From assembly GCA_030018455.1 (NCBI GenBank), contig JASEFU010000006.1, positions 58,193 to 122,192 on the forward strand: DNA of 64,000 nucleotides, given 5' to 3'. This document shows positions 24,742 to 31,965 of the stretch, piece by piece. A program made the translations under genes and the position numbers. How positions within the stretch are numbered: position 1 is the first letter of the stretch; each line of letters starts with the position of its first letter. The DNA comes from Dehalococcoidia bacterium. GTDB lineage: Bacteria > Chloroflexota > Dehalococcoidia > DSTF01 > JALHUB01. The notes beneath the pieces were generated by a model, which had not been told where the DNA came from, did not search any database, and saw only the letters and a program-made list of their open reading frames with translations.

Positions 24742-25797
24742 ATGGTCGCAGAGAAACTGGTCGACGCGCTGAAGGCCTACCTGGCGCCGGTGCCGACGCC
24801 TGAAGGCTTCACAAGCCGCGAGATAGCACGGCGCGCCATCGAGTTCGACAATCCGCCGCGCATACCTTACAGCTTCGTCGAGCCGCTGCAATCGGACTTC
24901 GTCGAGCTGGCGGTCGTCGTTTCCGCCACCGGCGAGCTGAACATGTACCGGGTACCGAAGGGCGAGATGGTCTTCGATAGCTGGGGCGTGGGCTGGCGCA
25001 GCTCGGGCCGGCTATGGGGACACGCGGACGTCTGTCCGCTGGCCGATCTCAGCGCGCTCGATTCCTACCAGTTCCCCGAGGCCATCAGCCCCGGGCAACT
25101 GGAGGCAGCGACCGCTATCGCGCGGGCCGGCGATGCGGCCGGTAAATACGTGGTGGGCGCCGACCCCATCAACTCGTACGAGAAACTGCGGTCGCTTATG
25201 GGCTTCGAGGACATGATGGTGGGGATGTACGCCGACCGCGAGCGCTTCGAGCGGCTGCTCGACCGTCTGACGGATATGACGGTCGACGTTGTGCGAACGT
25301 ACGGCAAGACGGGAAGCGTTCACGGCTTCATGACCTGGGACGACTGGGGGCTGCAGACAGGGCTACAGATAAGGCCCGCTCTCTGGCGCGACATGTTCAA
25401 GCCCCGCTACGCTCGCATCATTGAGGCGTGCCACAACGCAGGAATGCACTACATTCTCCATAGCTGCGGCTTCATCTGGGACATCATCCCCGACCTGATC
25501 GAGATCGGCGCCGATGTCCTCCAGCTCGATCAGCCGCGCCTGATGGGGATCGAGAAGCTGGCAAGCGAGTTCGGGGGCAAGATATGCTTCTGGAACACTG
25601 TGGACATCCAGTGGTCGCCTTCGGAGGAGGTCACCGAGGAGGAGATACGGGCGGAAGTGCGTAAGATGGTGGAGCAGTTCGGCCGTTTCGGAGGCGGCTT
25701 CATGGCCCGCCAGTACCCGCAGCCCCGTGACATCGAGATGTCCCCTGAAAGACACCGTCTCATCTACGAGGCGTTCATGGACGCAGGCTGCCGCTGA
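24742..25797 (+). CDS. UROD-superfamily methyltransferase (copy 2)
   Basis: A 351-residue UROD-superfamily protein. The start is the ATG at 24742 with GAGGAAATG before it; the frame runs upstream inside the permease gene. HSCG at 240-243 gives a His-x-Cys metal motif (His240, Cys242), within GMHYILHSCGFIWDIIPDLIEIG. MTWDDWGLQTGLQI and QLDQPRLMG are further superfamily blocks. The C-terminal third-ligand cysteine is replaced by the segment GGGFMARQYPQPRDIE. It is 26 bases after the DppC-like gene and so belongs to the same transcript. Distinct from the other three copies in its N-terminal half. Confidence 0.85.
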   Translation: MVAEKLVDALKAYLAPVPTPEGFTSREIARRAIEFDNPPRIPYSFVEPLQSDFVELAVVVSATGELNMYRVPKGEMVFDSWGVGWRSSGRLWGHADVCPLADLSALDSYQFPEAISPGQLEAATAIARAGDAAGKYVVGADPINSYEKLRSLMGFEDMMVGMYADRERFERLLDRLTDMTVDVVRTYGKTGSVHGFMTWDDWGLQTGLQIRPALWRDMFKPRYARIIEACHNAGMHYILHSCGFIWDIIPDLIEIGADVLQLDQPRLMGIEKLASEFGGKICFWNTVDIQWSPSEEVTEEEIRAEVRKMVEQFGRFGGGFMARQYPQPRDIEMSPERHRLIYEAFMDAGCR

Positions 25798-25821
25798 GTC
25801 TGCCCCTCGCCGGCCAGGCGC

Positions 25822-26958
25822 CTAGGGGTACTCCGCCAACGTCTCCTTCACTCGCTGCACAAACCGCTCGATTGAGCCCGGCTCGTTCATCTTCGCGTCC
25901 ATCTCCCCGGGAACGACAAGAACGCAGAGCCCGCGGTTGTGCGTCTTGCGGCTGAGGACGTGCTGCAGATATTCGCGGTTTGATTCAAAATGAGGGTTGT
26001 TGTTCAGGCCCAGATGGGTGATTATCGCTGTCTTGCCCTGAAAACGCTCCCACACCGCCTCGAACGGCGTCTCCGAGGCGCCGAAGTTGATGCCCCGCAG
26101 GTTGTGCACCTTCTCCAGGTTGCCGAACTGGTGCACAAAGTTGCCGCAGGAGTGGATCATCATCCCGCCGAACTCATCGGAGAGCTCGTTGACGTAGGGG
26201 AGGCAGAACTCCTCGTACAGCTTGGCGGAGATAACGGCGAGGCCATCGTCGCTGATTGCAATGCCGTGCCCATCGGGCAGCCAGAGCGGCGGGTAGTGGC
26301 AGGGCAGGTACTCGGGGCAGCGGGAGCGCTGTTCGCGGACGAAGCGGATTATGAGGTCGGTCACCATCCGCATCAGGTGGTGGACCTCTTTCGGGTTGGT
26401 GTACATGGCGAGCATGAAGGCGCTCGGCTCCCAAACCAGGTAAGCGGTGTCGAGCGGGCCCTGGAGGTCGGTGAGGGCGAGCGGGTAGCGCCCTTGCGTC
26501 TGAGCGATGAAGTAATCGGTGAACTCGAGCATCTGGCCCAGCTGTCCGCTCGTCACGTCCGGCGGCTCGAGCTCGTAGACTTTCTCCGGCGGGTCGTCGG
26601 CCTTGATGACGGGGTGGGCCCAGGGAAGCGTGTGCTCGAAGAACTCGACCTCGCAGCCGAAAGCGGAGGCGAAGACGGTGACTCCGCCCTGCGCCTGGAT
26701 GTGGGGGACGAAATCGTCGTCGATATCGAGTTGTTCGCGCCAGCCGAGCACGGCAAGCTGCGCTTGTAGCTGGGTATCGCGGTCCTGGAACAGCTTCGGC
26801 AGCGGCACCCCTCCCGTGAGGGTGACGGTGAGCACGGGTGAGGTGGGAATCATCCAGAGCGGGCGCCCCACGTCTTCTAGCGCCCAGAAGGCCTCCCAGC
26901 GCTTAATCGTCGCGGCGTGCTTGGGTTCCTGCGTTATCGATTTCACGGTCTGCGTCAT
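25822..26958 (-). CDS. UROD-superfamily protein (copy 3)
   Basis: A 378-residue UROD-superfamily protein with MMIHSCGNFVHQFGNLEKVHNLRGINFGASE, giving His269-x-Cys271. The N-terminal half is very different from copies 1 and 2 (WEAFWALEDVGRPLWMIP). The middle holds LTDLQGPLDTAYLVWEPSAFMLAMYTNPKEVHHLM, the UROD substrate-cavity block. The C-terminus lacks the MtaA-like second cysteine cluster. AGGAGAACGCG precedes the ATG. It is downstream of copy 4 on the minus strand, 33 bases away, so the two are co-transcribed. Substrate unknown. Confidence 0.82.
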   Translation of the reverse strand: MTQTVKSITQEPKHAATIKRWEAFWALEDVGRPLWMIPTSPVLTVTLTGGVPLPKLFQDRDTQLQAQLAVLGWREQLDIDDDFVPHIQAQGGVTVFASAFGCEVEFFEHTLPWAHPVIKADDPPEKVYELEPPDVTSGQLGQMLEFTDYFIAQTQGRYPLALTDLQGPLDTAYLVWEPSAFMLAMYTNPKEVHHLMRMVTDLIIRFVREQRSRCPEYLPCHYPPLWLPDGHGIAISDDGLAVISAKLYEEFCLPYVNELSDEFGGMMIHSCGNFVHQFGNLEKVHNLRGINFGASETPFEAVWERFQGKTAIITHLGLNNNPHFESNREYLQHVLSRKTHNRGLCVLVVPGEMDAKMNEPGSIERFVQRVKETLAEYP

Positions 26959-26991
26959 CGCGTTCTCCTGCCCGTATTCGTCTTGCGTCCG

Positions 26992-28146
26992 TTACGCCCC
27001 GAAATGCTCCTCGTTCCAGCGCCGTCCCTCATCGAGGAGCGCCAGGTAATTCTGAATCGGGATGTAGTTGGCAGCCGAGTTGCCCGTTCCTAGGCAGTAG
27101 CCCGTGCCCTTTGCCGCGCACACCTCGAGAATCTGGCGGGTGCGCCGCCGCACCTGCTCTTCGCTGCCCCTGCCCAGCAGGTCCATGTCCACTCCGCCGA
27201 GGATGGCGATGCGGTCGCCGTAGCGGCGGTACGCCTCCTCGACGGGCATGATTTTGTCCTCGAACGAGTGCTTTCCATCGAAGCCGATGTCGATAAGGTC
27301 GTCCATCACCGTTTCGAGGTTGCCGCAGCAGTGAAGAAGGATGAGTTTGCCGGCGGCGTGCACCGTCTCGACGAGGCGGCGGTGCTGGGGGAAGATGTAC
27401 TTGCGCAGCGTGGCGGGCGAGACAAGCGTTGAGGTGGCGAACCCGAGGTCGTCGCCGAGGAACACCATGCCGACGTCATCGTAGGTGACGGCGTGAGCGG
27501 CGGCGGCGATGGTCGCCTCGCCCACGCGCTCGCAGATGGCGGCGACGAGGTCGGGCTGGTCGGCGAGGGCGTAGGAGAACGATTCGAGGCCCATGAGCCA
27601 GGAGCTGTTCTCGAATATGCCGCCGAGGTTGACGCTTATCTTCATCCCCTCCGGCATGCGCCCGTTCAGGTGCTCGATGGCGCGGTAGTCTATCTGGTCG
27701 ATCTTTGGCCAGGGGTACGCTTCGAAGTCGTCCCAGTTCTGGATGGGACCCTTGCTTTCGTCCTGCCAGAACCGCTTCCCGCCCAGCCAGTTCTCGATTT
27801 CGGCGGTATCGTCGCCGACGCGGAAGTTTGCGCGGGGGAAGCTCAGCCCCGTCCATGTGAAGGCGAAGTCGAAGCCGACCTCCTCACAGAAGCGGACAAC
27901 GAGGTCGACCGCTCTCATCGCCTCCTGCTCGCGGGCCTCTTCGCCCGGCCGCGACTCGCCTCTGGCGATATAGAGGGCGTTCCAGCTCATCTTCTCGCCG
28001 AGTACGGCCTGGATGACCCCTGGGTCGGCGAAGAGCTCGATGAACGGTATCGGCCCTGGCGGGCCCTGACGCAGGAGCGCGCGTCTCAGGTTGTCGAAAT
28101 CGGGGCGTTTCTTGCTGCGGGGCTCAATCCGATGCGTGGTCCTCAT
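26992..28146 (-). CDS. UROD-superfamily methyltransferase (copy 4)
   Basis: A 384-residue UROD-superfamily protein. Of the four copies it keeps the most MtaA-like metal site: His272 and Cys274 in LHCCGN plus Cys351 in GYCLGTGNS. FIELFADPGVIQAVLG near the N-terminus and VFLGDDLGFATSTLVSPATLRKYIFPQHRRLVE are superfamily blocks. It begins with an AGGAAG nine bases before the ATG. Divergent from the MetH-activation-like gene at 28223. It is the best candidate here for a corrinoid:acceptor or substrate:corrinoid methyltransferase. Confidence 0.85.
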   Translation of the reverse strand: MRTTHRIEPRSKKRPDFDNLRRALLRQGPPGPIPFIELFADPGVIQAVLGEKMSWNALYIARGESRPGEEAREQEAMRAVDLVVRFCEEVGFDFAFTWTGLSFPRANFRVGDDTAEIENWLGGKRFWQDESKGPIQNWDDFEAYPWPKIDQIDYRAIEHLNGRMPEGMKISVNLGGIFENSSWLMGLESFSYALADQPDLVAAICERVGEATIAAAAHAVTYDDVGMVFLGDDLGFATSTLVSPATLRKYIFPQHRRLVETVHAAGKLILLHCCGNLETVMDDLIDIGFDGKHSFEDKIMPVEEAYRRYGDRIAILGGVDMDLLGRGSEEQVRRRTRQILEVCAAKGTGYCLGTGNSAANYIPIQNYLALLDEGRRWNEEHFGA

Positions 28147-28222
28147 GCCCTACCGCTTCCTAGGTTCCGTCGTTGCTGTCCGTCGCCGCTCCATTCTAGA
28201 ATTGCAGGAGAGGTAAGGGCAA

Positions 28223-28873
28223 ATGCCTGTGCTTACAGACTTCCCGATGAAGCTCGACGCCGGGCCGGCGCTGGAGCGGCTGGGCGCGGGCGCGTGGCAG
28301 CGCATCGTGGACGAGGCGATGCGGGAAGCGGAAGAGCTAATCTCGCCCGCTATCGCCTACGCCGTGCATCCTGTCGTCGGCGTCGAGGAGTCGCGGCTCA
28401 TCGTTGACGGCGGCGCCGCGCTGGAGAGCGCCGTGGTCGCCTCGCTCTTCGGCAGCGCGCCCGAGGTCGTTCCCATGATCTTCACAATCGGGCCGCGCCT
28501 GGAGGAGCGGGTGGCCGAGTACGGGAGGGCAAACGATTTTCCCGCAAGCTTCGCCCTCGACGTCATCGGGTCGATTGCGGTGACGCAGGTGGGCGCCGTC
28601 GGCTACGAGCTGATAGAGGGGCTCGCCAGGGAGCGCGGAGTAAAAGCAAGCATCCCGCTCAATCCGGGAACGAGCCACTGGCCGATGTCGGGGCAGCGCG
28701 TCATCGCCGGGCTGGTGCCGGCGGCGGAGATAGGAGTCGAAGTTCTTCCGTCCGATATCCTGCGCCCGTTCAAGTCGATCGCGTTCGTCGTTGCCCTCGG
28801 AACAGACGTCCTGACCCCCGCTGAAGGCTCATCGTGCGATTACTGCGAGCGGCGCGACCTCTGTCGCGGTTGA
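28223..28873 (+). CDS. MetH-activation-domain-like protein with C-terminal Cys cluster
   Basis: A 216-residue protein resembling the S-adenosylmethionine-binding reactivation domain of cobalamin-dependent methionine synthase: a helical N-terminus, IGPRLEERVAEY, and LNPGTSHWPMSGQRVI in place of the SPGYPACPDH loop, then GVEVLPSDILRPFKSIAFVVALG. The tail carries SSCDYCERRDLC with Cys205, Cys208 and Cys214, which suggests an Fe-S cluster. Stand-alone versions accompany corrinoid methyltransferases and probably help to reactivate or scaffold the corrinoid protein. GGAGAGGTAAGGGC precedes the ATG. Confidence 0.75.
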   Translation: MPVLTDFPMKLDAGPALERLGAGAWQRIVDEAMREAEELISPAIAYAVHPVVGVEESRLIVDGGAALESAVVASLFGSAPEVVPMIFTIGPRLEERVAEYGRANDFPASFALDVIGSIAVTQVGAVGYELIEGLARERGVKASIPLNPGTSHWPMSGQRVIAGLVPAAEIGVEVLPSDILRPFKSIAFVVALGTDVLTPAEGSSCDYCERRDLCRG

Positions 28874-28899
28874 CGGCCCTTTCCATCTCCGCTCATCGA

Positions 28900-28908
28900 T
28901 GGTAGACT
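28900..28908 (+). promoter_or_regulatory. extended -10 promoter for rpsU
   Basis: TGGTAGACT is an extended -10 (TG-n-TAGACT) with only a poor -35 (TTCCAT) 16 bases upstream. The transcript would have a leader of about 105 bases before the TTG start at 29021. Confidence 0.4.
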
Positions 28909-29020
28909 GAACTTAGGTTCTTCCTCCCGTGCCGCGGCCGGCGGACATCTCACTGTTTGCCAACCAGGGTAGCAGGAGGAAGAGCCTGGCTTTCAGGGTA
29001 GTGAGTGGTAAAGGAGAGAC

Positions 29021-29227
29021 TTGATAGTAGAGCTAAGAGAAGGGGAATCCCAGGAGCATCTCCTCATGCGCTTTCGTCAGGCGGTCCAGCGCCAGGGGGT
29101 GCTGAGAGATGCGAGAAAGAAGCGTTATTTCGTCTCCCGTTCGGCTGTGCGAAGGGCCGCCAAGGCGAAAGCGGTGCGGCGAGAGAGAAAGCGCTCCCGA
29201 AGGCGGACGGAGCGTCGCGCAGCCTAA
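29021..29227 (+). CDS. rpsU: 30S ribosomal protein S21
   Basis: A 68-residue, very basic protein with the bS21 pattern: VELREGESQEHLLMRFRQAVQRQGVLRDARKKRYFVSRS, followed by an Arg/Lys-rich tail. It binds the 30S platform near the anti-Shine-Dalgarno sequence. The start is a TTG at 29021 directly after AAGGAGAGAC. A longer overlapping frame on the same strand is not a gene. It stands alone between the corrinoid locus and the pirin gene. Confidence 0.93.
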   Translation: MIVELREGESQEHLLMRFRQAVQRQGVLRDARKKRYFVSRSAVRRAAKAKAVRRERKRSRRRTERRAA

Positions 29228-29332
29228 CTATCGCGTGCAAGTCCTACCGCGTCTGGACCCCGGAATTTTCCAGTGATCCCCTGGTGACGGCGACGAACGC
29301 GAGCGCCTGGAGGTGGGGCAGGAGGGTCAGGG

Positions 29333-30091
29333 ATGAGAGGGGCAGATCCCATCGGAAAAGCCGGACCGGCGCCCCTGGTGATCCGCAGGAACGCCGATAT
29401 CTTCGCCGCGGAGGGCGGCTGGTTCCAGGCCCGCTGGCACTTCAGCTTCGACAAGTACTACGACCCCGACAACATGGGCATCGGGCTGCTGCGCGTCTTC
29501 AACCATGACACGCTCGTGCCCGGCGCCGTCTGGCCGATGCACCCCCACCGTGACATCGAAGGGATCACGTACGTTGTGGCGGGCACCTTCGAGCACGCCG
29601 ACAGCCTCGGCAACGACGGCGTACTGGAAGCGGGCGGCGTGCAGCGCATGACCCTCGGCGCGGGGGCCTGGCACTCCGAGAGGAACCATTCCCAGACGGA
29701 ACCGATGCAGTTCATCCAGATGTGGATAATGCCCTCGCGCGCGGGCCTGGCGCCTTCGGTGGAGCAGAAGCAGTACACGCTTGAGGACCGGCTGAACCGG
29801 CTTCTGCGCATAGTCAGGCCGGAGCAGGCCGAGGGCGAGGGCGTTCTGGTGCACCAGGACGTCGCCGTCTGGGTCTGCCGCCTGGAGCCGGGCAATGGCT
29901 TCGACTACTCATTCGAGCGCGGTCGCGGCGGCTACTTCTACCTCATCGAGGGGGCGGCGACGGTGAACGGCAGCCGGCTCACGACGGGAGACGCCGCCAA
30001 GGTAACCGGCGACGGCGCCCTCTCCGTCGATGCGCGCACGGGCAGCGACCTCATCTTCGTCGATACGCCCCTCGCCGGCGGCGCGCGCTAG
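29333..30091 (+). CDS. pirin-family bicupin
   Basis: A 252-residue bicupin of the pirin/YhhW family. The metal motif HPHRDIEGITYVVAGTFEHADS lies at about residues 63-84, followed by GGVQRMTLGAGAWHSERN; the second cupin (about 165-250) has no metal ligands, as is usual. YhhW-like members open quercetin in vitro, but the physiological substrate is unknown. The best ribosome site is AGGGATGAGAGG just before or over the ATG. The stop overlaps the stop of the convergent GYD gene by four bases. Confidence 0.9.
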   Translation: MRGADPIGKAGPAPLVIRRNADIFAAEGGWFQARWHFSFDKYYDPDNMGIGLLRVFNHDTLVPGAVWPMHPHRDIEGITYVVAGTFEHADSLGNDGVLEAGGVQRMTLGAGAWHSERNHSQTEPMQFIQMWIMPSRAGLAPSVEQKQYTLEDRLNRLLRIVRPEQAEGEGVLVHQDVAVWVCRLEPGNGFDYSFERGRGGYFYLIEGAATVNGSRLTTGDAAKVTGDGALSVDARTGSDLIFVDTPLAGGAR

Positions 30092-30387
30092 CGCAGCTCC
30101 TGCGTCATCTGCACAAAGCGGTCCCAGGGGTTGGCCACCCAGGTTTGCGTTGTGGCGTGCCCGAAGGAACGGATCAGCACTGATAGCTTCTGGGCGGTCT
30201 CGACGTCCGGCGCTTCGAAGATATCCAGGTAGTCGCAGGCGCCCATTATCGCGTAGTTCGCCACCCACTTCACTTCCGGAAGATTCTGACGGACGTGCTC
30301 TTCCACCTTCGCGTTGAGCTCCGTGAAGCTCGCAGGGTTGGAAAGAGCCTCTGGTGAAAGCCAAGTAAGCATCACGAAAGTACCCAT
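30088..30387 (-). CDS. GYD-domain protein
   Basis: A 99-residue small alpha/beta protein with the GYD pattern: FVMLTWLSPEAL near the N-terminus, VKWVANYAIMGACDYLDIFEAPDVETAQKL and the ending FGHATTQTWVANPWDRF. The family is named for a Gly-Tyr-Asp motif, here ACDYLD. Function unknown; ferredoxin-like dimers. GGGAGGTGCTTG precedes the ATG at 30387. It is the last gene of a minus-strand run of stress-type genes that begins with the zinc ribbon at 34071. Confidence 0.8.
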   Translation of the reverse strand: MGTFVMLTWLSPEALSNPASFTELNAKVEEHVRQNLPEVKWVANYAIMGACDYLDIFEAPDVETAQKLSVLIRSFGHATTQTWVANPWDRFVQMTQELR

Positions 30388-30446
30388 CAAGCACCTCCCT
30401 GCTCTCCGCAACGGGTCTGTCTAAGATGCCCCAGGGCACCTATGTG

Positions 30447-30815
30447 TTAAGCAGCGCTGGGGTCTGTCTGCCAGAGTCCGAACGAATTGCCGTCGGGGTC
30501 GAGGTAGACGCCGAACCAGCCCATCTGGGGAACAGCCTGCTTGGGCATGACGACGGCGCCCCCCATCGACGCCACCTTCGACGAGAAGTCATCAATGGAC
30601 TCCACCTCGTAGTAGTTCATCGGCGTTTGTTGCGGGTTCGTCCGTCGCATCATGCCGCCATTTACGCCCTGCTCCCCTTCTTCCACTGTCATGACCGACC
30701 AGTAGTCCATACCGGCCATCTTTTCGAACTTCCACCCAAGCAGGGCGCCGTGGAAATCGACCAGTTTCTCGGGGTTATTGGCCGGAATCTCGAAATGGAC
30801 GAGTGTGTGAGCCAT
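30447..30815 (-). CDS. VOC (glyoxalase/bleomycin-resistance) family protein
   Basis: A 122-residue vicinal-oxygen-chelate protein with two beta-alpha-beta modules: TLVHFEIPANNPEKLVDFHGALLGWKFEK and NYYEVESIDDFSSKVASMGGAVVMPKQ..GWFGVYLDPDGNSFGLWQ. The His in LVHFEIP and the Glu/Gln near the C-terminus could bind a metal. Substrate unknown; such proteins are often detoxification or resistance enzymes. Two adjacent ATGs follow GGGAGGCGG; I take the second. Confidence 0.85.
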   Translation of the reverse strand: MAHTLVHFEIPANNPEKLVDFHGALLGWKFEKMAGMDYWSVMTVEEGEQGVNGGMMRRTNPQQTPMNYYEVESIDDFSSKVASMGGAVVMPKQAVPQMGWFGVYLDPDGNSFGLWQTDPSAA

Positions 30816-30845
30816 CATCCGCCTCCCTGCATGTTTTGAGACCCC

Positions 30846-31028
30846 TTACGGTTCCTGGCCCTCGCTGCGGATCTTCTGACGGACCGCTTCGGCGATATCG
30901 GGAGTCGGCTCGATGTCATGGGCCTCTTTGCCGTGCTGCAACGCCTTCTCGACGATCTCCGACTCCGTCTCCCCCTGCGCGGTCCACTCGCACTGTAGCC
31001 CCATGTCGCTGCAATGGAACTCCTTCAT
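30846..31028 (-). CDS. DUF1059 family small protein
   Basis: A 60-residue protein reading MKEFHCSDMGLQCEWTAQGETESEIVEKALQHGKEAHDI. That is the DUF1059 signature, with two cysteines (CSDMGLQC) and the HGKEAH motif, which together could bind a metal. Function unknown. GGGAGGGGTGGG lies before the ATG. It lies between SOD and the VOC gene in the minus-strand stress run. Confidence 0.88.
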   Translation of the reverse strand: MKEFHCSDMGLQCEWTAQGETESEIVEKALQHGKEAHDIEPTPDIAEAVRQKIRSEGQEP

Positions 31029-31052
31029 CCCACCCCTCCCGCGATACTCTTT

Positions 31053-31631
31053 TTATCCCAGCCGTTTTTCCACGACGTCGCCGTTGATGTTGGCAAAGAA
31101 GGCCTCGATGTAGTCGGGCCGCTTGAGACCGTAGTCAATCATGTAGGCGTGCTCGAAGACGTCCATAATCAGGACGACGTTGCAGCCGGCGAGGTGATTA
31201 TTCTGGTGCTCATTGATCCACTCGTTGATGAGACGGCCGGATTGTGGGTCGAGGCAGAGGAGGGCCCAGCCGATACCGCGCATGGCTCCCACGCCTTTGA
31301 AGTCCTTTTCCCACGCCTCGTAGCTGCCGAACTCGGCGGCCACTTTGTCGCGGAACTTCGGCCTCTGCGACAGGTCGCCTTTGCCGCCGAGGTTCTCGAA
31401 GTAGTACTCGTGGAGGCGCATGCCGTTCCACTCGAAGCCCATGCGGCGCTTCAGCTCCGAGTATTCAGGCGTCCCCGCCTTCCCTTCGTCCAGCATCTGG
31501 CGGGTCAGGTCGAGCAGTTTGTTCGTGTTGGTGACGTATGCCTGGTAGAGCGAGAAGTGGTTTCGCAGAAGTGTTTCGCTGAACCCCTGCATCCCTATGA
31601 GGTGTTCGTAGTTCTTCGCCTCGTACGCCAA
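31053..31631 (-). CDS. sodA: iron/manganese superoxide dismutase
   Basis: A 192-residue Fe/Mn SOD. Metal ligands are His25 (RNHFSLYQ), His74 (RLHEYYFENL), Asp157 and His161 (IMDVFEHAYMIDYG). The residue choices do not clearly tell iron from manganese. The start is a TTG at 31631 with AAAGGAGGCCGAC before it, which places the N-terminus as in the family. No signal peptide, so cytoplasmic. It may be read from its own promoter (TAAAAT near 31669-31674 on the minus strand) as well as from the otsA run upstream. Confidence 0.95.
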   Translation of the reverse strand: MAYEAKNYEHLIGMQGFSETLLRNHFSLYQAYVTNTNKLLDLTRQMLDEGKAGTPEYSELKRRMGFEWNGMRLHEYYFENLGGKGDLSQRPKFRDKVAAEFGSYEAWEKDFKGVGAMRGIGWALLCLDPQSGRLINEWINEHQNNHLAGCNVVLIMDVFEHAYMIDYGLKRPDYIEAFFANINGDVVEKRLG

Positions 31632-31742
31632 GTCGGCCTCCTTTCTGCTTTCCTGTTTCGTTAGGGAGATTTTAACAAGCCGGACGGGACAAAAATAATG
31701 CCCCGACCAGTCGACGTCGACGTCCCTACAGGTCCCCTGGCC

Positions 31743-31934
31743 CTAAGCGGCTTTGCCGCGTGGCTGCTTGAAGACCGGCCTGGACCTCATGGCGCCGCGC
31801 CGCGCTACCCTCGGCCGGCGGAAACCGCATTGCAGGCAAACAACGTCCCACCTGCCGGGCGGGTCATATTCCAGTCCCAGGTTGCCGCCGCAACGTGGAC
31901 ATCTTGTCAACCGTGAATCGAGAGCCGCTCTCAT
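31743..31934 (-). CDS. small zinc-ribbon protein (paralogue of 33859)
   Basis: A 63-residue protein with two CxxC knuckles: RCPRCGGNLGLEYDPPGRWDVVCLQCG. The spacing fits a zinc ribbon. The C-terminus is basic (RRPRVARRGAMRSRP), so nucleic-acid contact is possible. GGAGGAAG precedes the ATG. It is 31 bases after otsA and shares the CPRC..L...D..GR...C.QCG frame with the zinc ribbon at 33859-34071, which opens the same run. Confidence 0.75.
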   Translation of the reverse strand: MRAALDSRLTRCPRCGGNLGLEYDPPGRWDVVCLQCGFRRPRVARRGAMRSRPVFKQPRGKAA

Positions 31935-31965
31935 CTTCCTCCTCCCGTAGCCTCCTGCTCATCTC

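Noticed and set aside
29005..29508. A 167-codon frame overlapping rpsU
   Set aside because: rpsU in another frame is clearly real and the long frame has frame-shadow composition.
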